41,875 nt of DNA from Methylococcaceae bacterium (GCA_006844705.1 SPJS01000248.1:1-41875), one strand, 5' to 3'; shown: positions 26,110-33,857, numbered from the stretch's first letter. The notes: a model not told the origin generated them from the letters alone. Made by a program: numbers and translations.

Positions 26110-27018
26110 TCAGTGTTTCGATGCGCTGGCAGGCACCATAAATAGTTGCGCCGGGGGCTGGCTGGTCGGGCATTGCAGCAGGTTCAGCCCAAGTTTTTGA
26201 CTCAGTTGCTGTAAATGGGTGCAATGCTTGTGAAAACGGCGTTGGTAATCCAGCAGTTTTTGTTTGTCGCCACTGTCAATGATGACGTCATGGATTTCAT
26301 CGGTAAACCGGTAACGGCCGGATTCCGGTAAATGGCTTTCCAGTTCATCAAATACCTGCACCAGAATGACTTCACAATGTTTGCTCAGGCGGCTTAAATG
26401 CATTTCAGTGAAATCATCCAGTCCTCTGAAATCACTGATCACATAAACCCGGCTGCCTGGTCTGGCATGTTGCACCAGACGGGACATGGCCTGCTGTAAA
26501 GAAATGTCAGCATTATAGGTATAAGCCGGTGTGACCAGTGCATTAAACAGGCGTAGAACAGCGTGTTTGCCATTTTGCGGTTTGAGTTCAAGACAGCCGT
26601 GGTCGCTGAATATCTGTCCACCAATGCGATCCCCCTGATGCTGCGCAGCCCAGGCGATGAGTGCTGCAACCTTGGCAGCCTGTACCGACTTGAACACGCC
26701 ACGTGTGGCAAAAGCCATAGACTGACGGTAATCGACCGAAATGAAGATCGGCCGCTCGCGTTCTTCACGAAAAATTTTGGTATGTGCCTTACCCGTGCGC
26801 GCAGTCACTCGCCAGTCAATACAACGAATATCGTCACCCGGCTGGTACAGGCGCGCTTCATCAAATTCCATGCCGCGCCCTTTAAAGCGTGACAGATAGC
26901 CGCCACTTTGCATGGAGCGGATAGGGCTACGATTGAATTTGATTTTTCCCGCCTCCGGTGCCATATCGACCAGAGTTTTCAATTGTACCGAAACGCGTTC
27001 GTTGTCTATCTTGCTCAT
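26110..27018 (-). CDS. DUF58 domain protein (VWA-like)
   Basis: The 302-residue soluble protein shows the DUF58 signature GRGMEFDEARLYQPGDDIRC, followed by IDWRVTARTGKAHTKIFREE. A degenerate VWA fold follows (VDYRQSMAF in place of DxSxS, and VYVISDFRGLDDF). DUF58 proteins accompany MoxR AAA ATPases and are thought to be their substrates or adaptors. It lies three bases after moxR and belongs to the same transcript. It has no membrane helix, unlike some family members. Confidence 0.92.
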   Translation of the reverse strand: MSKIDNERVSVQLKTLVDMAPEAGKIKFNRSPIRSMQSGGYLSRFKGRGMEFDEARLYQPGDDIRCIDWRVTARTGKAHTKIFREERERPIFISVDYRQSMAFATRGVFKSVQAAKVAALIAWAAQHQGDRIGGQIFSDHGCLELKPQNGKHAVLRLFNALVTPAYTYNADISLQQAMSRLVQHARPGSRVYVISDFRGLDDFTEMHLSRLSKHCEVILVQVFDELESHLPESGRYRFTDEIHDVIIDSGDKQKLLDYQRRFHKHCTHLQQLSQKLGLNLLQCPTSQPPAQLFMVPASASKH

Positions 27019-27021
27019 GGT

Positions 27022-28008
27022 TTAAGGGACGGCAACCCGGGCAATCAATTCCTGAATAAAGCGGTCGCTAGTGATGCCTTCAGCCTCGGCTTCATAAGAA
27101 AGAATCAGACGGTGGCGTAATACATCGAAGGCGATGTCCTGAATGTCCTGTGGTTCGACAAAATCACGCTGATACAACCAGGCGCGGGCACGGGCGCAGC
27201 GGTCGAGAGCAATGCTTGCACGCGGGCTGGCTCCGTATTGCAGCCAATTGCCCAGATCCTTACCATAATGAGCAGCATGTCGCGTCGCCAACACCAGTTG
27301 CAGCAAGTAATTTTCCAGGCTTTCCGCCATGTGGATGGATAGCACTTCCTGGCGTGCTTCAAACAGGGTTTGTTGACTTATTTTGGATGCTTGATCCAGG
27401 CTCGATGTGGCTTGGCCTTTGGCTTCGGCACGTGCCAGATGAAGAATGCTTTTCTCATGCTCTGCTTGCGGATAATCAATTTTGACATGCAGCAGAAAAC
27501 GATCCAGCTGGGCTTCAGGCAAAGGATATGTGCCTTCCTGTTCCAACGGGTTTTGTGTTGCCATCACCAAAAACAATTGAGGTAAAGGGTAGGTTGCCCC
27601 ACCGACGGTAATCTGGCGTTCGGCCATGGCTTCCAGCAACGCCGCCTGCACTTTGGCTGGGGAACGGTTGATCTCATCTGCCAAAATCAGATTATGAAAC
27701 AAGGGGCCTTTCTGGAATTCAAAATTGCCCTGTTGGGGACGGTAAATTTCAGTACCGGTTAAATCTGCCGGGAGCAAATCGGGGGTGAATTGAACGCGAT
27801 GAAAGTCGGCTTCAAGCGCGTTGCTCAACACATTAATCGCCCGGGTTTTAGCCAGCCCCGGCGCACCTTCGACCAGCATGTGGCCATCGGCAAGCAGGGC
27901 AATCAACATACGTTCAATCAGAATATCCTGACCAATAATTTGTTTGCCGATGGTGGTTTTTAATTGATGTAACGCGTTTTGAGCAAGACTTGATGGACTG
28001 TCAGTCAT
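27022..28008 (-). CDS. moxR: MoxR family AAA+ ATPase
   Basis: The 328-residue ATPase has Walker A in LVEGAPGLAKTRAINVL, Walker B in LILADEINRSPAKVQAALLE, and sensor 1 in LFLVMATQNPLEQEG. These are followed by the MoxR-specific PEAQLDRFLLHV and, at the C-terminus, GASPRASIALDRCARA and DVLRHRLILSYEA. MoxR proteins act as chaperone-like ATPases with VWA-domain partners, here the DUF58, BatA and BatB products downstream. It is the first gene of the operon. The 269-bp region upstream (28009-28277) is AT-rich, and I see no clear promoter in it. Confidence 0.94.
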   Translation of the reverse strand: MTDSPSSLAQNALHQLKTTIGKQIIGQDILIERMLIALLADGHMLVEGAPGLAKTRAINVLSNALEADFHRVQFTPDLLPADLTGTEIYRPQQGNFEFQKGPLFHNLILADEINRSPAKVQAALLEAMAERQITVGGATYPLPQLFLVMATQNPLEQEGTYPLPEAQLDRFLLHVKIDYPQAEHEKSILHLARAEAKGQATSSLDQASKISQQTLFEARQEVLSIHMAESLENYLLQLVLATRHAAHYGKDLGNWLQYGASPRASIALDRCARARAWLYQRDFVEPQDIQDIAFDVLRHRLILSYEAEAEGITSDRFIQELIARVAVP

Positions 28009-28277
28009 GGTGAGTTGTGTAATTACGTGCCAAGAAGGTTGAAAAATAAGTATTCTACGAAAAAACCAAGGTCATTATCTACTTTGATTATAAATACAAG
28101 TATTTAAGAGGTTTTGGCTATGCGGGGTTTACGACGGAATTTTGTAGGTCAAAGTTCATTTACAAAAGCTAAATATCTGATTCTGTAATTATATAGAAAT
28201 GTGTTGAGCATTAAATAATTAACAGCACTTGAGGGGGGGCAACATTTTAAAATTATTTTTAAGTAAAGGAACTTAAT

Positions 28278-29035
28278 ATGAAATCGAAATTTTTTCATTG
28301 TCAAACAGTCAGTATTTTCGTCATTTTTTTGTTACTTGTTTCAGCATCAGCCCAGTCCGCAATGGTGATTGAAAACCGCACATCGCATATCGAATATTTT
28401 GCAACACGCGGAATCACTTCAGGCAGTTTTTTAAAGACACATGATAAGCAAAATAGTTTTTCTCAGTTTTTAGGTGGGGTGGTTGATAAGAATCTGTACC
28501 CCACTACTAACGCCACTAAAATTGCGGGTGAGTATTTTACGTCTCAAGAGACAACGTTTAATGCTAAGAATGTAGCATCAAAGAGCACGGCTCGAGTTTC
28601 CAGTATTGCTGGCTCTGGTGTGACTACAACTGCAAAAAGTATTTTTAATCTTGAATTTAGCGTCACGGAAACCACGCAAGTAGTATTGACAGGACAACTG
28701 TTTGATGAATTTTTAGACGCAGATAATAGCTATGCCTCACTATTTTTGACAGGAAAATTACGCGAAAAAGATTTAGCGGCATTAAGGTCAATACTAACGA
28801 TCTCGCAACGTTTCCCTCAGATCTTGATTATTCAGACTTTTCTATTTTGATGACCCTGGAGCCAAAATGGGTTTATACGCTTAAAAGTGAAATCTACACT
28901 GAAAGCCCAACCAATGACTCTTCCCTCGCTTTTTCCAGCTTTAAATTAACCACGGTCCCTGTAACCGCGGGTGTTTGGCTGTTTTTTACTTCACTTTTGT
29001 CACTTGCTGCAGTCAGAAAAATTAAGTCTGCATAA
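28278..29035 (+). pseudogene. PEP-CTERM-like exported protein, frameshifted
   Basis: A signal peptide (FVIFLLLVSASAQSAMV) opens a reading frame that ends at 28850. The real C-terminus continues in the -1 frame from somewhere between 28730 and 28787. That frame reads VNTNDLATFPSDLDYSDFS without a start of its own and ends in a sorting signal: VPVTAGVWLFF, a hydrophobic helix, then VRKIKSA. VPxxAGVWLF plus a basic tail is a variant of the PEP-CTERM signal processed by exosortase. An AAAAA run at 28765-28769 lies in the shift interval. It could be a single-base mutation or a sequencing error; no classical slippery heptamer in the zero frame was found. Function of the mature part is unknown. Confidence 0.75.
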
Positions 29036-29054
29036 TAAGGTCAAACGTCAATAG

Positions 29055-29071
29055 GGGTGCATTTTGCACCC
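29055..29071 (+). terminator. Short hairpin after the PEP-CTERM gene
   Basis: GGGTGCA and TGCACCC (7-bp perfect stem, loop TTT) lie 20 bp after the stop codon, followed by TTCTCT. It is a plausible but weak intrinsic terminator. The IS4 fossil repeat begins two bases later. Confidence 0.5.
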
Positions 29072-29072
29072 T

Positions 29073-29366
29073 TCTCTGCCCTTGCTTCTTTTCTAGTCTT
29101 CATCAATAAGGCAAACGGCTTTGGCCTTCGTTTAATTGCACTGGGTTCTATTCGGCCGGGACGATGTCCAATTTTTTGCTGGGCTATCAGTACGAACAGT
29201 CATTCTTGATTTGTTTCATGATCAATCCATGCACCTTGTTGATTCCAAGCCAACCACAATTGTAAGGTATGTTTAAAACTAAGTTGACGTGGAACGATGT
29301 CTGCTGCTAATAAAGCAGACTGAGCCATTATAAACCTGCCTTTAGAAGTGTCCGGGTTAATTAAAC
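29073..29366 (-). mobile_element. IS4-family transposase C-terminal fossil, copy A
   Basis: Read on the minus strand this encodes the C-terminal end of an IS4-family transposase. The segments are GRFIMAQSALLAADIVPRQL, SFKHTLQLWLAWNQQGAW and, in another frame, LIAQQKIGHRPGRIEPSAIK followed by RRPKPFALLMK. A frameshift with an in-frame TGA separates the two parts. The region 29073-29297 is 225 bp long and matches 31027-31251 without gaps (8 differences). There is no N-terminal or catalytic part, so this is a dead remnant. It accounts for most of the gene-free stretch after the PEP-CTERM gene. Confidence 0.8.
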
Positions 29367-29621
29367 CATTTCAGTGTCACGACAGCTAAAACACATGATG
29401 CCAAAGTGACGGATAAATTAATCAGAGAAGATGACGAAGCAATCTTTGGTGACAAAGGTTATGTCAGTGATAAATTAAAAAAAGCAGCGCGTAAGGCTGG
29501 TGTTTATTGGGCTGTTCTTGATAAGGCGAAGCCTAATAAAAAACTATCCGCAACACAGAAAAAGCGCAATAAAAAGCATTCATCTGTTCGTGCAAAAGTT
29601 GAGCATCCTTTTCGGATTTAG
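29367..29621 (+). pseudogene. IS5-family transposase C-terminal fragment
   Basis: About 84 codons encode the C-terminal catalytic part of an IS5-type DDE transposase. The fragment starts HFSVTTAKTHDAKVTDKLI, contains EAIFGDKGYVSDKL (the second catalytic Asp lies in GDKGY), and ends RAKVEHPFRI with the catalytic Glu. The usual final stretch after HPFR is missing, and the N-terminal two thirds are absent, replaced upstream by the IS4 fossil. It is truncated at both ends and not functional. Translation from GTG 29406 would give a 71-residue peptide of no expected activity. Confidence 0.82.
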
Positions 29622-29775
29622 TAAGAGTGTTAATTTTTTAGTTTTTTGTTGTCCACTGGAATATAAATGACGGCAATTATTGACAGTGGATGACCTATCA
29701 TTTTTTTAAATGGTGCAAAATTTGGATATTTTAACTATTTATAATAAGGGTTCTGCTTGAAAGCCTTGATTTAAC

Positions 29776-29818
29776 TGGCGTCCTGAGGAGGATTCGAACC
29801 CCCGGTCTGCCCCTTAGG
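29776..29818 (-). other. 3' half of tRNA-Arg(CCT): attachment-site-like scar
   Basis: On the minus strand the 43 nt fit tRNA positions 34-76 exactly. They are anticodon CCT with A37/A38, the 3' strand of the anticodon stem GGGGC, a five-base variable region AGACC, and a T-arm GGGGG-TTCGAAT-CCTCC. The acceptor strand TCAGGAC, discriminator G and CCA complete it. Nothing tRNA-like precedes the anticodon. Integrases that use tRNA genes leave such 3' copies at the far end of the integrated element, often with crossover at the anticodon loop. No intact tRNA or integrase is in the window. The rest of the gene-free stretch 29622-30007 shows no other feature I can name. Confidence 0.78.
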
Positions 29819-30007
29819 CGTGTGTCTTAGTTGATGTTCCTCAACAACCAACAACAATATATAGTATAAATATCAATCGTTTATTATTTTGTCTTGTTGT
29901 GGGTTATTGCTATTTTTGATGGTTTTTTATAGCTTAGTGTCCCACCAGTGTCCCATGGGGCAGTGAGTAACTCATTGTAAAAACATTTAATTATAGGCTT
30001 GTTTTTA

Positions 30008-30394
30008 TTACCGATTAACAATATGTCCCTGCAACCACTCTAAAAATGACTCCCTACTCATTTTACTTGCGGCTATAGCAAAAATAATGGTTTCCTGTGT
30101 ATCAACGTCAGCCTGTATTTCATAACCATTCATTAATAACGTTACCTCAATAGCTGCATGACCAATACGTTTATTGCCATCAACAAAGGGATGATTGTTA
30201 ATTAATGAGAAACCTAAAGCGGCCACTTTTTCTATTAGTGTTGGGTACAAGTATTGACCATCGTAACTCATATAAGGTTGAGCCAAGGCTGACTCTAATA
30301 TATCTCTATCACGAATACCTGTCGCTCCACCTGATTGCTCAATAACTCGTTGGTGAAGTATTAAAACCTGCTCTAATGTTAACAGTTGCATCAA
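30008..30394 (-). CDS. doc: Death-on-curing (Doc/Fic fold) toxin
   Basis: The 128-residue toxin has the Fic/Doc core motif HPFVDGNKRIGH starting at His68, the N-terminal LTLEQVLILHQRVIEQSGG typical of Doc, and GIRDRDILESALAQP. Doc toxins phosphorylate elongation factor Tu and stop translation. The gene overlaps the upstream small antitoxin gene by four bases (ATGA), the usual antitoxin-first order. All recognisable catalytic residues are present, so it may be active. It sits just inside the putative attachment site, in mobile-element territory. Confidence 0.92.
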   Translation of the reverse strand: MMQLLTLEQVLILHQRVIEQSGGATGIRDRDILESALAQPYMSYDGQYLYPTLIEKVAALGFSLINNHPFVDGNKRIGHAAIEVTLLMNGYEIQADVDTQETIIFAIAASKMSRESFLEWLQGHIVNR

Positions 30395-30573
30395 GACAGG
30401 CGTTTATACAATTCTTTGTTTTTATCGAGCGTGTAATCCATTGCCTGTTCAAAGCTAAGTTCTTTGTCTGGGCATTGTTCTTGGATTTGAATTTTACTGG
30501 CTGGTAAGTTTTTTAATATTTCTAAAAGTGCTGGGTAGAGTGAGTCGTCTACTTGTATGTTTAATGCTTTCAT
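30391..30573 (-). CDS. Antitoxin of the Doc module
   Basis: The 60-residue acidic protein is encoded immediately upstream of, and overlapping, the doc toxin. It starts MKALNIQVDDSLYPALLEIL and ends with a charged helix (EQAMDYTLDKNKELYKRL). It is not a clear Phd (YefM) protein. The short MKALNIQVDDS start resembles small antitoxins paired with Doc or RelE toxins. Its C-terminal helix probably wraps the toxin's active site, by analogy with other type II pairs. Identification rests mainly on position and size. Confidence 0.8.
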   Translation of the reverse strand: MKALNIQVDDSLYPALLEILKNLPASKIQIQEQCPDKELSFEQAMDYTLDKNKELYKRLS

Positions 30574-30591
30574 TGTTTTTTTCCTTTATAA

Positions 30592-30798
30592 AAAACCAAA
30601 ACCATAGAAGTTTATTGTAATACTTATGATTTATTTTTGCCTCTAGTAAAAGAAACTTTGGCGGATTCAACTCCGAAGTGCAATCCTAGCGTTTATGCAG
30701 CCTCAGACTTTTTAAAAAATACAGCATTAGGAGTTGCTTCAAATTTTGCTCATGCAACATTCATTTATGGTGAAGAATTGTTTTATTTTAGCTTCTGA
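30592..30798 (+). pseudogene. Unrecognised gene remnant without a start codon
   Basis: An open frame of 68 codons has no ATG or GTG near its beginning, which is a stop codon at 30589. The peptide contains YDLFLPLVKETLADSTPKC, then VYAASDFLKNTALGVASNF and IYGEELFYFSF. Residue composition is protein-like rather than random, suggesting the 3' end of a decayed gene. I do not recognise the family. It lies in the 30574-31026 gene-free interval, with REP-type repeats following. Confidence 0.3.
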
Positions 30799-30876
30799 TA
30801 AAATTTATCGATGTTTTTGTATGAACTAAAACCAGTTATTAATTTGGAAGAGATAAATGAATAAGGAAATAGGTGC

Positions 30877-30949
30877 AAATAGGGGACTGCAAATAGGGGA
30901 CAGACCACGTTTAAAGGTCGAAATAGCGAAATAGGGGGGACAGACCAGA
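30877..30949 (+). repeat. Cluster of AATAGGGGACAGACCACG repeats
   Basis: Three forward copies lie in tandem: a shortened one at 30877-30890 (AATAGGGGACTGC), a full one at 30892-30915 (ends CCACGTTTAAA), and a diverged one at 30930-30949 with two extra G. The motif recurs at 34172, 34194 and 37217 and, inverted, at 31256, 31296 and 37324. It behaves as a REP-type dispersed repeat. Confidence 0.85.
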
Positions 30950-31026
30950 ATGGCACTTACTTAAGAATATATTTCATTCAATTACAACAACTTACCTTAT
31001 TTTCTTTGGGTGTCCATTTTTTCTAA

Positions 31027-31251
31027 TCTCTGCCCTTGCTTCTTCTCTAGTCTTCATCAATAAGGCAAACGGCTTTGGCCTTCGTTTAACCGCACGGGGT
31101 TCTATTCGGCCGGGACGATGTCCAATTTTTTGCTGGGCTATCAGTGCGAACAGTTATTCTTGATTTGTTTCATGATCAATCCATGCACCTTGTTGATTCC
31201 AAGCCAACCACAATTGTAATGTATGTTTAAAACTAAGTTGACGTGGGACGA
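31027..31251 (-). mobile_element. IS4-family transposase C-terminal fossil, copy B
   Basis: A 225-bp block matches 29073-29297 at about 217 positions with no gaps. It encodes the same two pieces of an IS4-type transposase C-terminus on the minus strand, separated by the same frameshift (stop TAA here, TGA in copy A). The upstream MAQSALLAADI part present in copy A is missing. The shared lesion shows that the sequence was already dead when it was duplicated. Confidence 0.8.
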
Positions 31252-31255
31252 GAAT

Positions 31256-31316
31256 TAATCGTGGTTTGTCTCTTATTTTTTGTCCCTTATTTTTTGTGGT
31301 TGTCCCTTATTTTTTT
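31256..31316 (-). repeat. Inverted, degenerate copies of the GGGGACAGACCACG repeat
   Basis: The + strand reads CGTGGTTTGTCTCTTATTT at about 31259 and GTGGTTGTCCCTTATTTTTT at about 31296. These are complementary to the forward units at 30892-30949. With those units they form a widely spaced inverted pair that brackets the IS4 fossil. They are too diverged to form a strong hairpin. Confidence 0.65.
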
Positions 31317-31371
31317 ATTTTTCCATTCTTTCATAACAGCGCTGTCCCCGCAATAACTGTTGATATGCATG

Positions 31372-32472
31372 TCAGAATAAGGTGACATTTCTACGCCATG
31401 CGACATAACCACCAATGAGTGAGGCGACTTTGGTATAGCCTAGATTCTGCATGGTCAGAGCGGCTAATGCCGAACGATTGCCGCTGGCACAATAGAGCAG
31501 ATATTGAGCTGATTTGTCATTAGTCTCAGGTGAGATTTCTATTTTGCTTTTCACATCCCCTCGCGGTATATGAATGGCCTTCTCTATATGCCCGGCATTA
31601 AATTCGGCTATTTCACGCACATCCAGTAACACGGTTTCTCCTGATTCCAGCCATTGATTTGCTGTCTCCAGGTCAATCTGTTGAATTTGTTCTTTAGCAT
31701 TATTGATGGCTCCCTGAACACCTCTGCGTTCTTGTCTGGGGTCTATCCGATCGGTCTCAGTCGCAGCGATTTGTAATGCCTCCTCTTCTTCAATGCCGCA
31801 ATAACGATTAGCCGGTACCGCAATATCAATTAATTTTGGTGTGGGTAAATCCAGCTGATCCATAATTTCAATGAATTCGTCCCGGGTTTTACCGGCTAAT
31901 CTTGGATTCGTGGTGCGTTCCTGAATAATACTGCTTACCCAGTTGCCTTTATAGTCATGGCCCGGGTAAACCAGTGTTTCATCAGGTAAGGTAAATAGCC
32001 GCTGGGTCACGCTATCATAGAGTTGTCCGGGATCCCCGCCTTGGAAATCTGTGCGGCCGCAACCACCGATAAATAGTGCATCTCCGGTAAATATGCGGTC
32101 GCGCCAAAAAAATGAACAACTGCCCGGGGTATGGCCCGGTGTTGCAATTACACTGATATGTTCTTTTTCACCGAATTCAAATAAGTCTCCATCATGGAGT
32201 TGGTGATCGGCTGATTCAGTGCCACAAAAAAAGCCGATAGCGGTTTGAGCACCGGTTTTTTCACGTAATAAACCACTGGCAGTTACATGATCGGCATGGA
32301 CATGAGTTTCTATTGAGTATTTTAATTGGTAATTTCCTTGCTTTAATAGCGATAAATAAATATCTATATTGGTATTCACCGGGTCAATTAACACGGCATC
32401 TTTTGTCTTTGAGTCAGCTAAAAAATAAGTATAAGTACAGCTGGTTTTATCTAATAGTTGTCTGAATATCAT
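31372..32472 (-). CDS. Second persulfide dioxygenase-rhodanese (ETHE1-like)
   Basis: The 366-residue protein is a paralogue of the one at 16935-18029. All MBL/ETHE1 ligands are kept: THVHADH with His57, His59, Asp61, His62, then His114 in TPGHTPGS, Asp131 in FTGDALF and His172 in YPGHDYKG. The C-terminal rhodanese has LYCASGNRS with Cys328, so the loop is Cys-Ala-Ser-Gly-Asn-Arg rather than the CRSGSR of the other copy. It should oxidise low-molecular-weight persulfides to sulfite. It follows the MCP-rhodanese gene by 42 bp on the same strand, without a visible terminator, so the two form a likely operon. A GTGGAAAT sequence precedes its ATG. Confidence 0.92.
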   Translation of the reverse strand: MIFRQLLDKTSCTYTYFLADSKTKDAVLIDPVNTNIDIYLSLLKQGNYQLKYSIETHVHADHVTASGLLREKTGAQTAIGFFCGTESADHQLHDGDLFEFGEKEHISVIATPGHTPGSCSFFWRDRIFTGDALFIGGCGRTDFQGGDPGQLYDSVTQRLFTLPDETLVYPGHDYKGNWVSSIIQERTTNPRLAGKTRDEFIEIMDQLDLPTPKLIDIAVPANRYCGIEEEEALQIAATETDRIDPRQERRGVQGAINNAKEQIQQIDLETANQWLESGETVLLDVREIAEFNAGHIEKAIHIPRGDVKSKIEISPETNDKSAQYLLYCASGNRSALAALTMQNLGYTKVASLIGGYVAWRRNVTLF

Positions 32473-32514
32473 TTTATTTCCACTTGCACAGTGAGTTAAA
32501 AAAGGAACTTACCA

Positions 32515-33723
32515 TTAAGCCGGTTTGCCATGGACTTTACACCATTCAAGCATGCCGCCCTGCATATTGTAAATTTTTTTAAAATTGTGTCCCAAGGCTA
32601 TCCTGGCTGCTCTGGAGGAGCGGCCGCCGCTGCGGCAGACAAATAAATAAGGTTTGGATTTATCCAGGCGTTGTATCTGATGTGCAAAATTATTTTGCAG
32701 ACACATTAATTCTGCACCGGGTAAATGTCCCAATTCACCCTTGAATTCATCAGGCCTTCTAACATCAATGATGTTCATTTCGCTGAAATCATCTCTAACT
32801 GTTACATTTTCAACACGATTACCGGTAATTTCCCCTAAAGTATCAGCTAATAACTGAGTGATATTTTCAAGTTGGGTGTTGACTTGATGGTTGATAGAGA
32901 CGAATTTTTCTTTTGCCGTTTCTGCTTCTAAAAATGATGTCTGTGAAATATTATCAATATTCGATACTTCTAGCACAATATCTGCAAAGCGATTATTCAC
33001 TTCGGCTGAGACATCGGTCATGAGCGCGACACTGTCCTGGATGCCTTGAATAATTTTACCCACTTCGGTTTTTGTCAACTCGACTGAGTCGTTAATCTCC
33101 AGCGTAACTTCAGCGCTTTTACTGGATAAATCGCGCATACATTCAGCGACTACAGCAAAACCTCTGCCATGTTCTCCGGCTCGGGCCGCTTCTATAGAAG
33201 CATTTAATGCCAGCAGATTGGCCTCTCCTGAAACGTCTCGAATTTGCACCGCTTTGTCATAAATACCTTCGATAAGGTCTTGAATCGTTTGCAGCGTCTC
33301 CATAGAGTCTTGCCAAGAGGCAATGGACTGTCCCAACTCGTTGATGGTAGCTTTACTTGATTCCGTTGCCCTGGTAGTTTTTTGACTGCATTCATAGATA
33401 TCCGGTAATGCTGAAAATACTTTATCGACGACACCTTGAGCCTCTTTTAATTCAACGGCAATATTTTCAACCATATTGCCATTATCAAGGAAGGCGTCAT
33501 TTAGCTTTGCACCCTGGTCGTCAAGCTTAATTTTGTTAGCTTCAAAGAATTGATCGGCAATCGCCGTTTGCTCGTGTAAAATTTGCTGGGTTTCTTTATT
33601 TAATAGAGCCTTCAATTCGGATAGTTTTTTTTCGGAAATATTTTGTTGCTTGATTTTGGAGAAATACCATCCGCCAATAAAGCCAGCGATAATGAAAGAA
33701 ATTGTGATGAAAAAGCCAGTCAT
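32515..33723 (-). CDS. Methyl-accepting chemotaxis-type signalling protein with C-terminal rhodanese domain
   Basis: 402 residues. One membrane helix (residues 3-20, FFITISFIIAGFIGGWYF) has no periplasmic loop and no HAMP domain. Residues 25-160 are coiled coil. The MCP hairpin tip is clear at 167-194 (GEANLLALNASIEAARAGEH, then GRGFAVVAE), with the return helix through about residue 300. A rhodanese domain fills 310-402: NIIDVRRPDEFKGELGHLPG, then the active-site loop VCRSGGRSS with Cys363, and MQGGMLEWCKVHGKPA. The tip should bind CheA/CheW. The input domain being C-terminal and cytoplasmic resembles MCPs with a terminal zinc-binding CZB domain, such as TlpD. Next to a persulfide dioxygenase, sensing of sulfane sulfur is inferred. 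Confidence 0.9.
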   Translation of the reverse strand: MTGFFITISFIIAGFIGGWYFSKIKQQNISEKKLSELKALLNKETQQILHEQTAIADQFFEANKIKLDDQGAKLNDAFLDNGNMVENIAVELKEAQGVVDKVFSALPDIYECSQKTTRATESSKATINELGQSIASWQDSMETLQTIQDLIEGIYDKAVQIRDVSGEANLLALNASIEAARAGEHGRGFAVVAECMRDLSSKSAEVTLEINDSVELTKTEVGKIIQGIQDSVALMTDVSAEVNNRFADIVLEVSNIDNISQTSFLEAETAKEKFVSINHQVNTQLENITQLLADTLGEITGNRVENVTVRDDFSEMNIIDVRRPDEFKGELGHLPGAELMCLQNNFAHQIQRLDKSKPYLFVCRSGGRSSRAARIALGHNFKKIYNMQGGMLEWCKVHGKPA

Positions 33724-33735
33724 GCCATTATTTGA

Positions 33736-33809
33736 GTCTAGAAACTTGTTATATTCTGATAAAGTTTAGACTAAAAATATAACTTCATTAATAGTCTAGA
33801 ATGTTAGAC
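33736..33809 (-). promoter_or_regulatory. Repeated GTCTA/TAGAC palindromes upstream of the MCP-rhodanese operon
   Basis: Four half-sites form two inverted pairs: GTCTA 33736-33740 with TAGAC 33767-33771, and GTCTA 33794-33798 with TAGAC 33805-33809 (6-bp spacer). The outer pair extends to a longer imperfect match (AGTCTAGAAACTT against AAGTTTAGACT). They fill the 70 bp directly before the ATG, where a regulator would act. A clear -35/-10 pair is not seen, and the regulator is unknown. Confidence 0.5.
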
Positions 33810-33857
33810 CAAAGCTGAGGGCATTAACCTTACGCTCATATTGATTTATTGTGTATC

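Noticed and set aside
28760..28790. Programmed -1 frameshift in the PEP-CTERM gene
   Set aside because: The zero-frame codons around the A-run do not form an X-XXY-YYZ slippery heptamer, and no clear downstream stimulator was found. Mutation or sequencing error is simpler.
29406..29621. Intact small gene from GTG 29406
   Set aside because: The encoded peptide is only the end of an IS5-family transposase, and similarity continues upstream of the supposed start.
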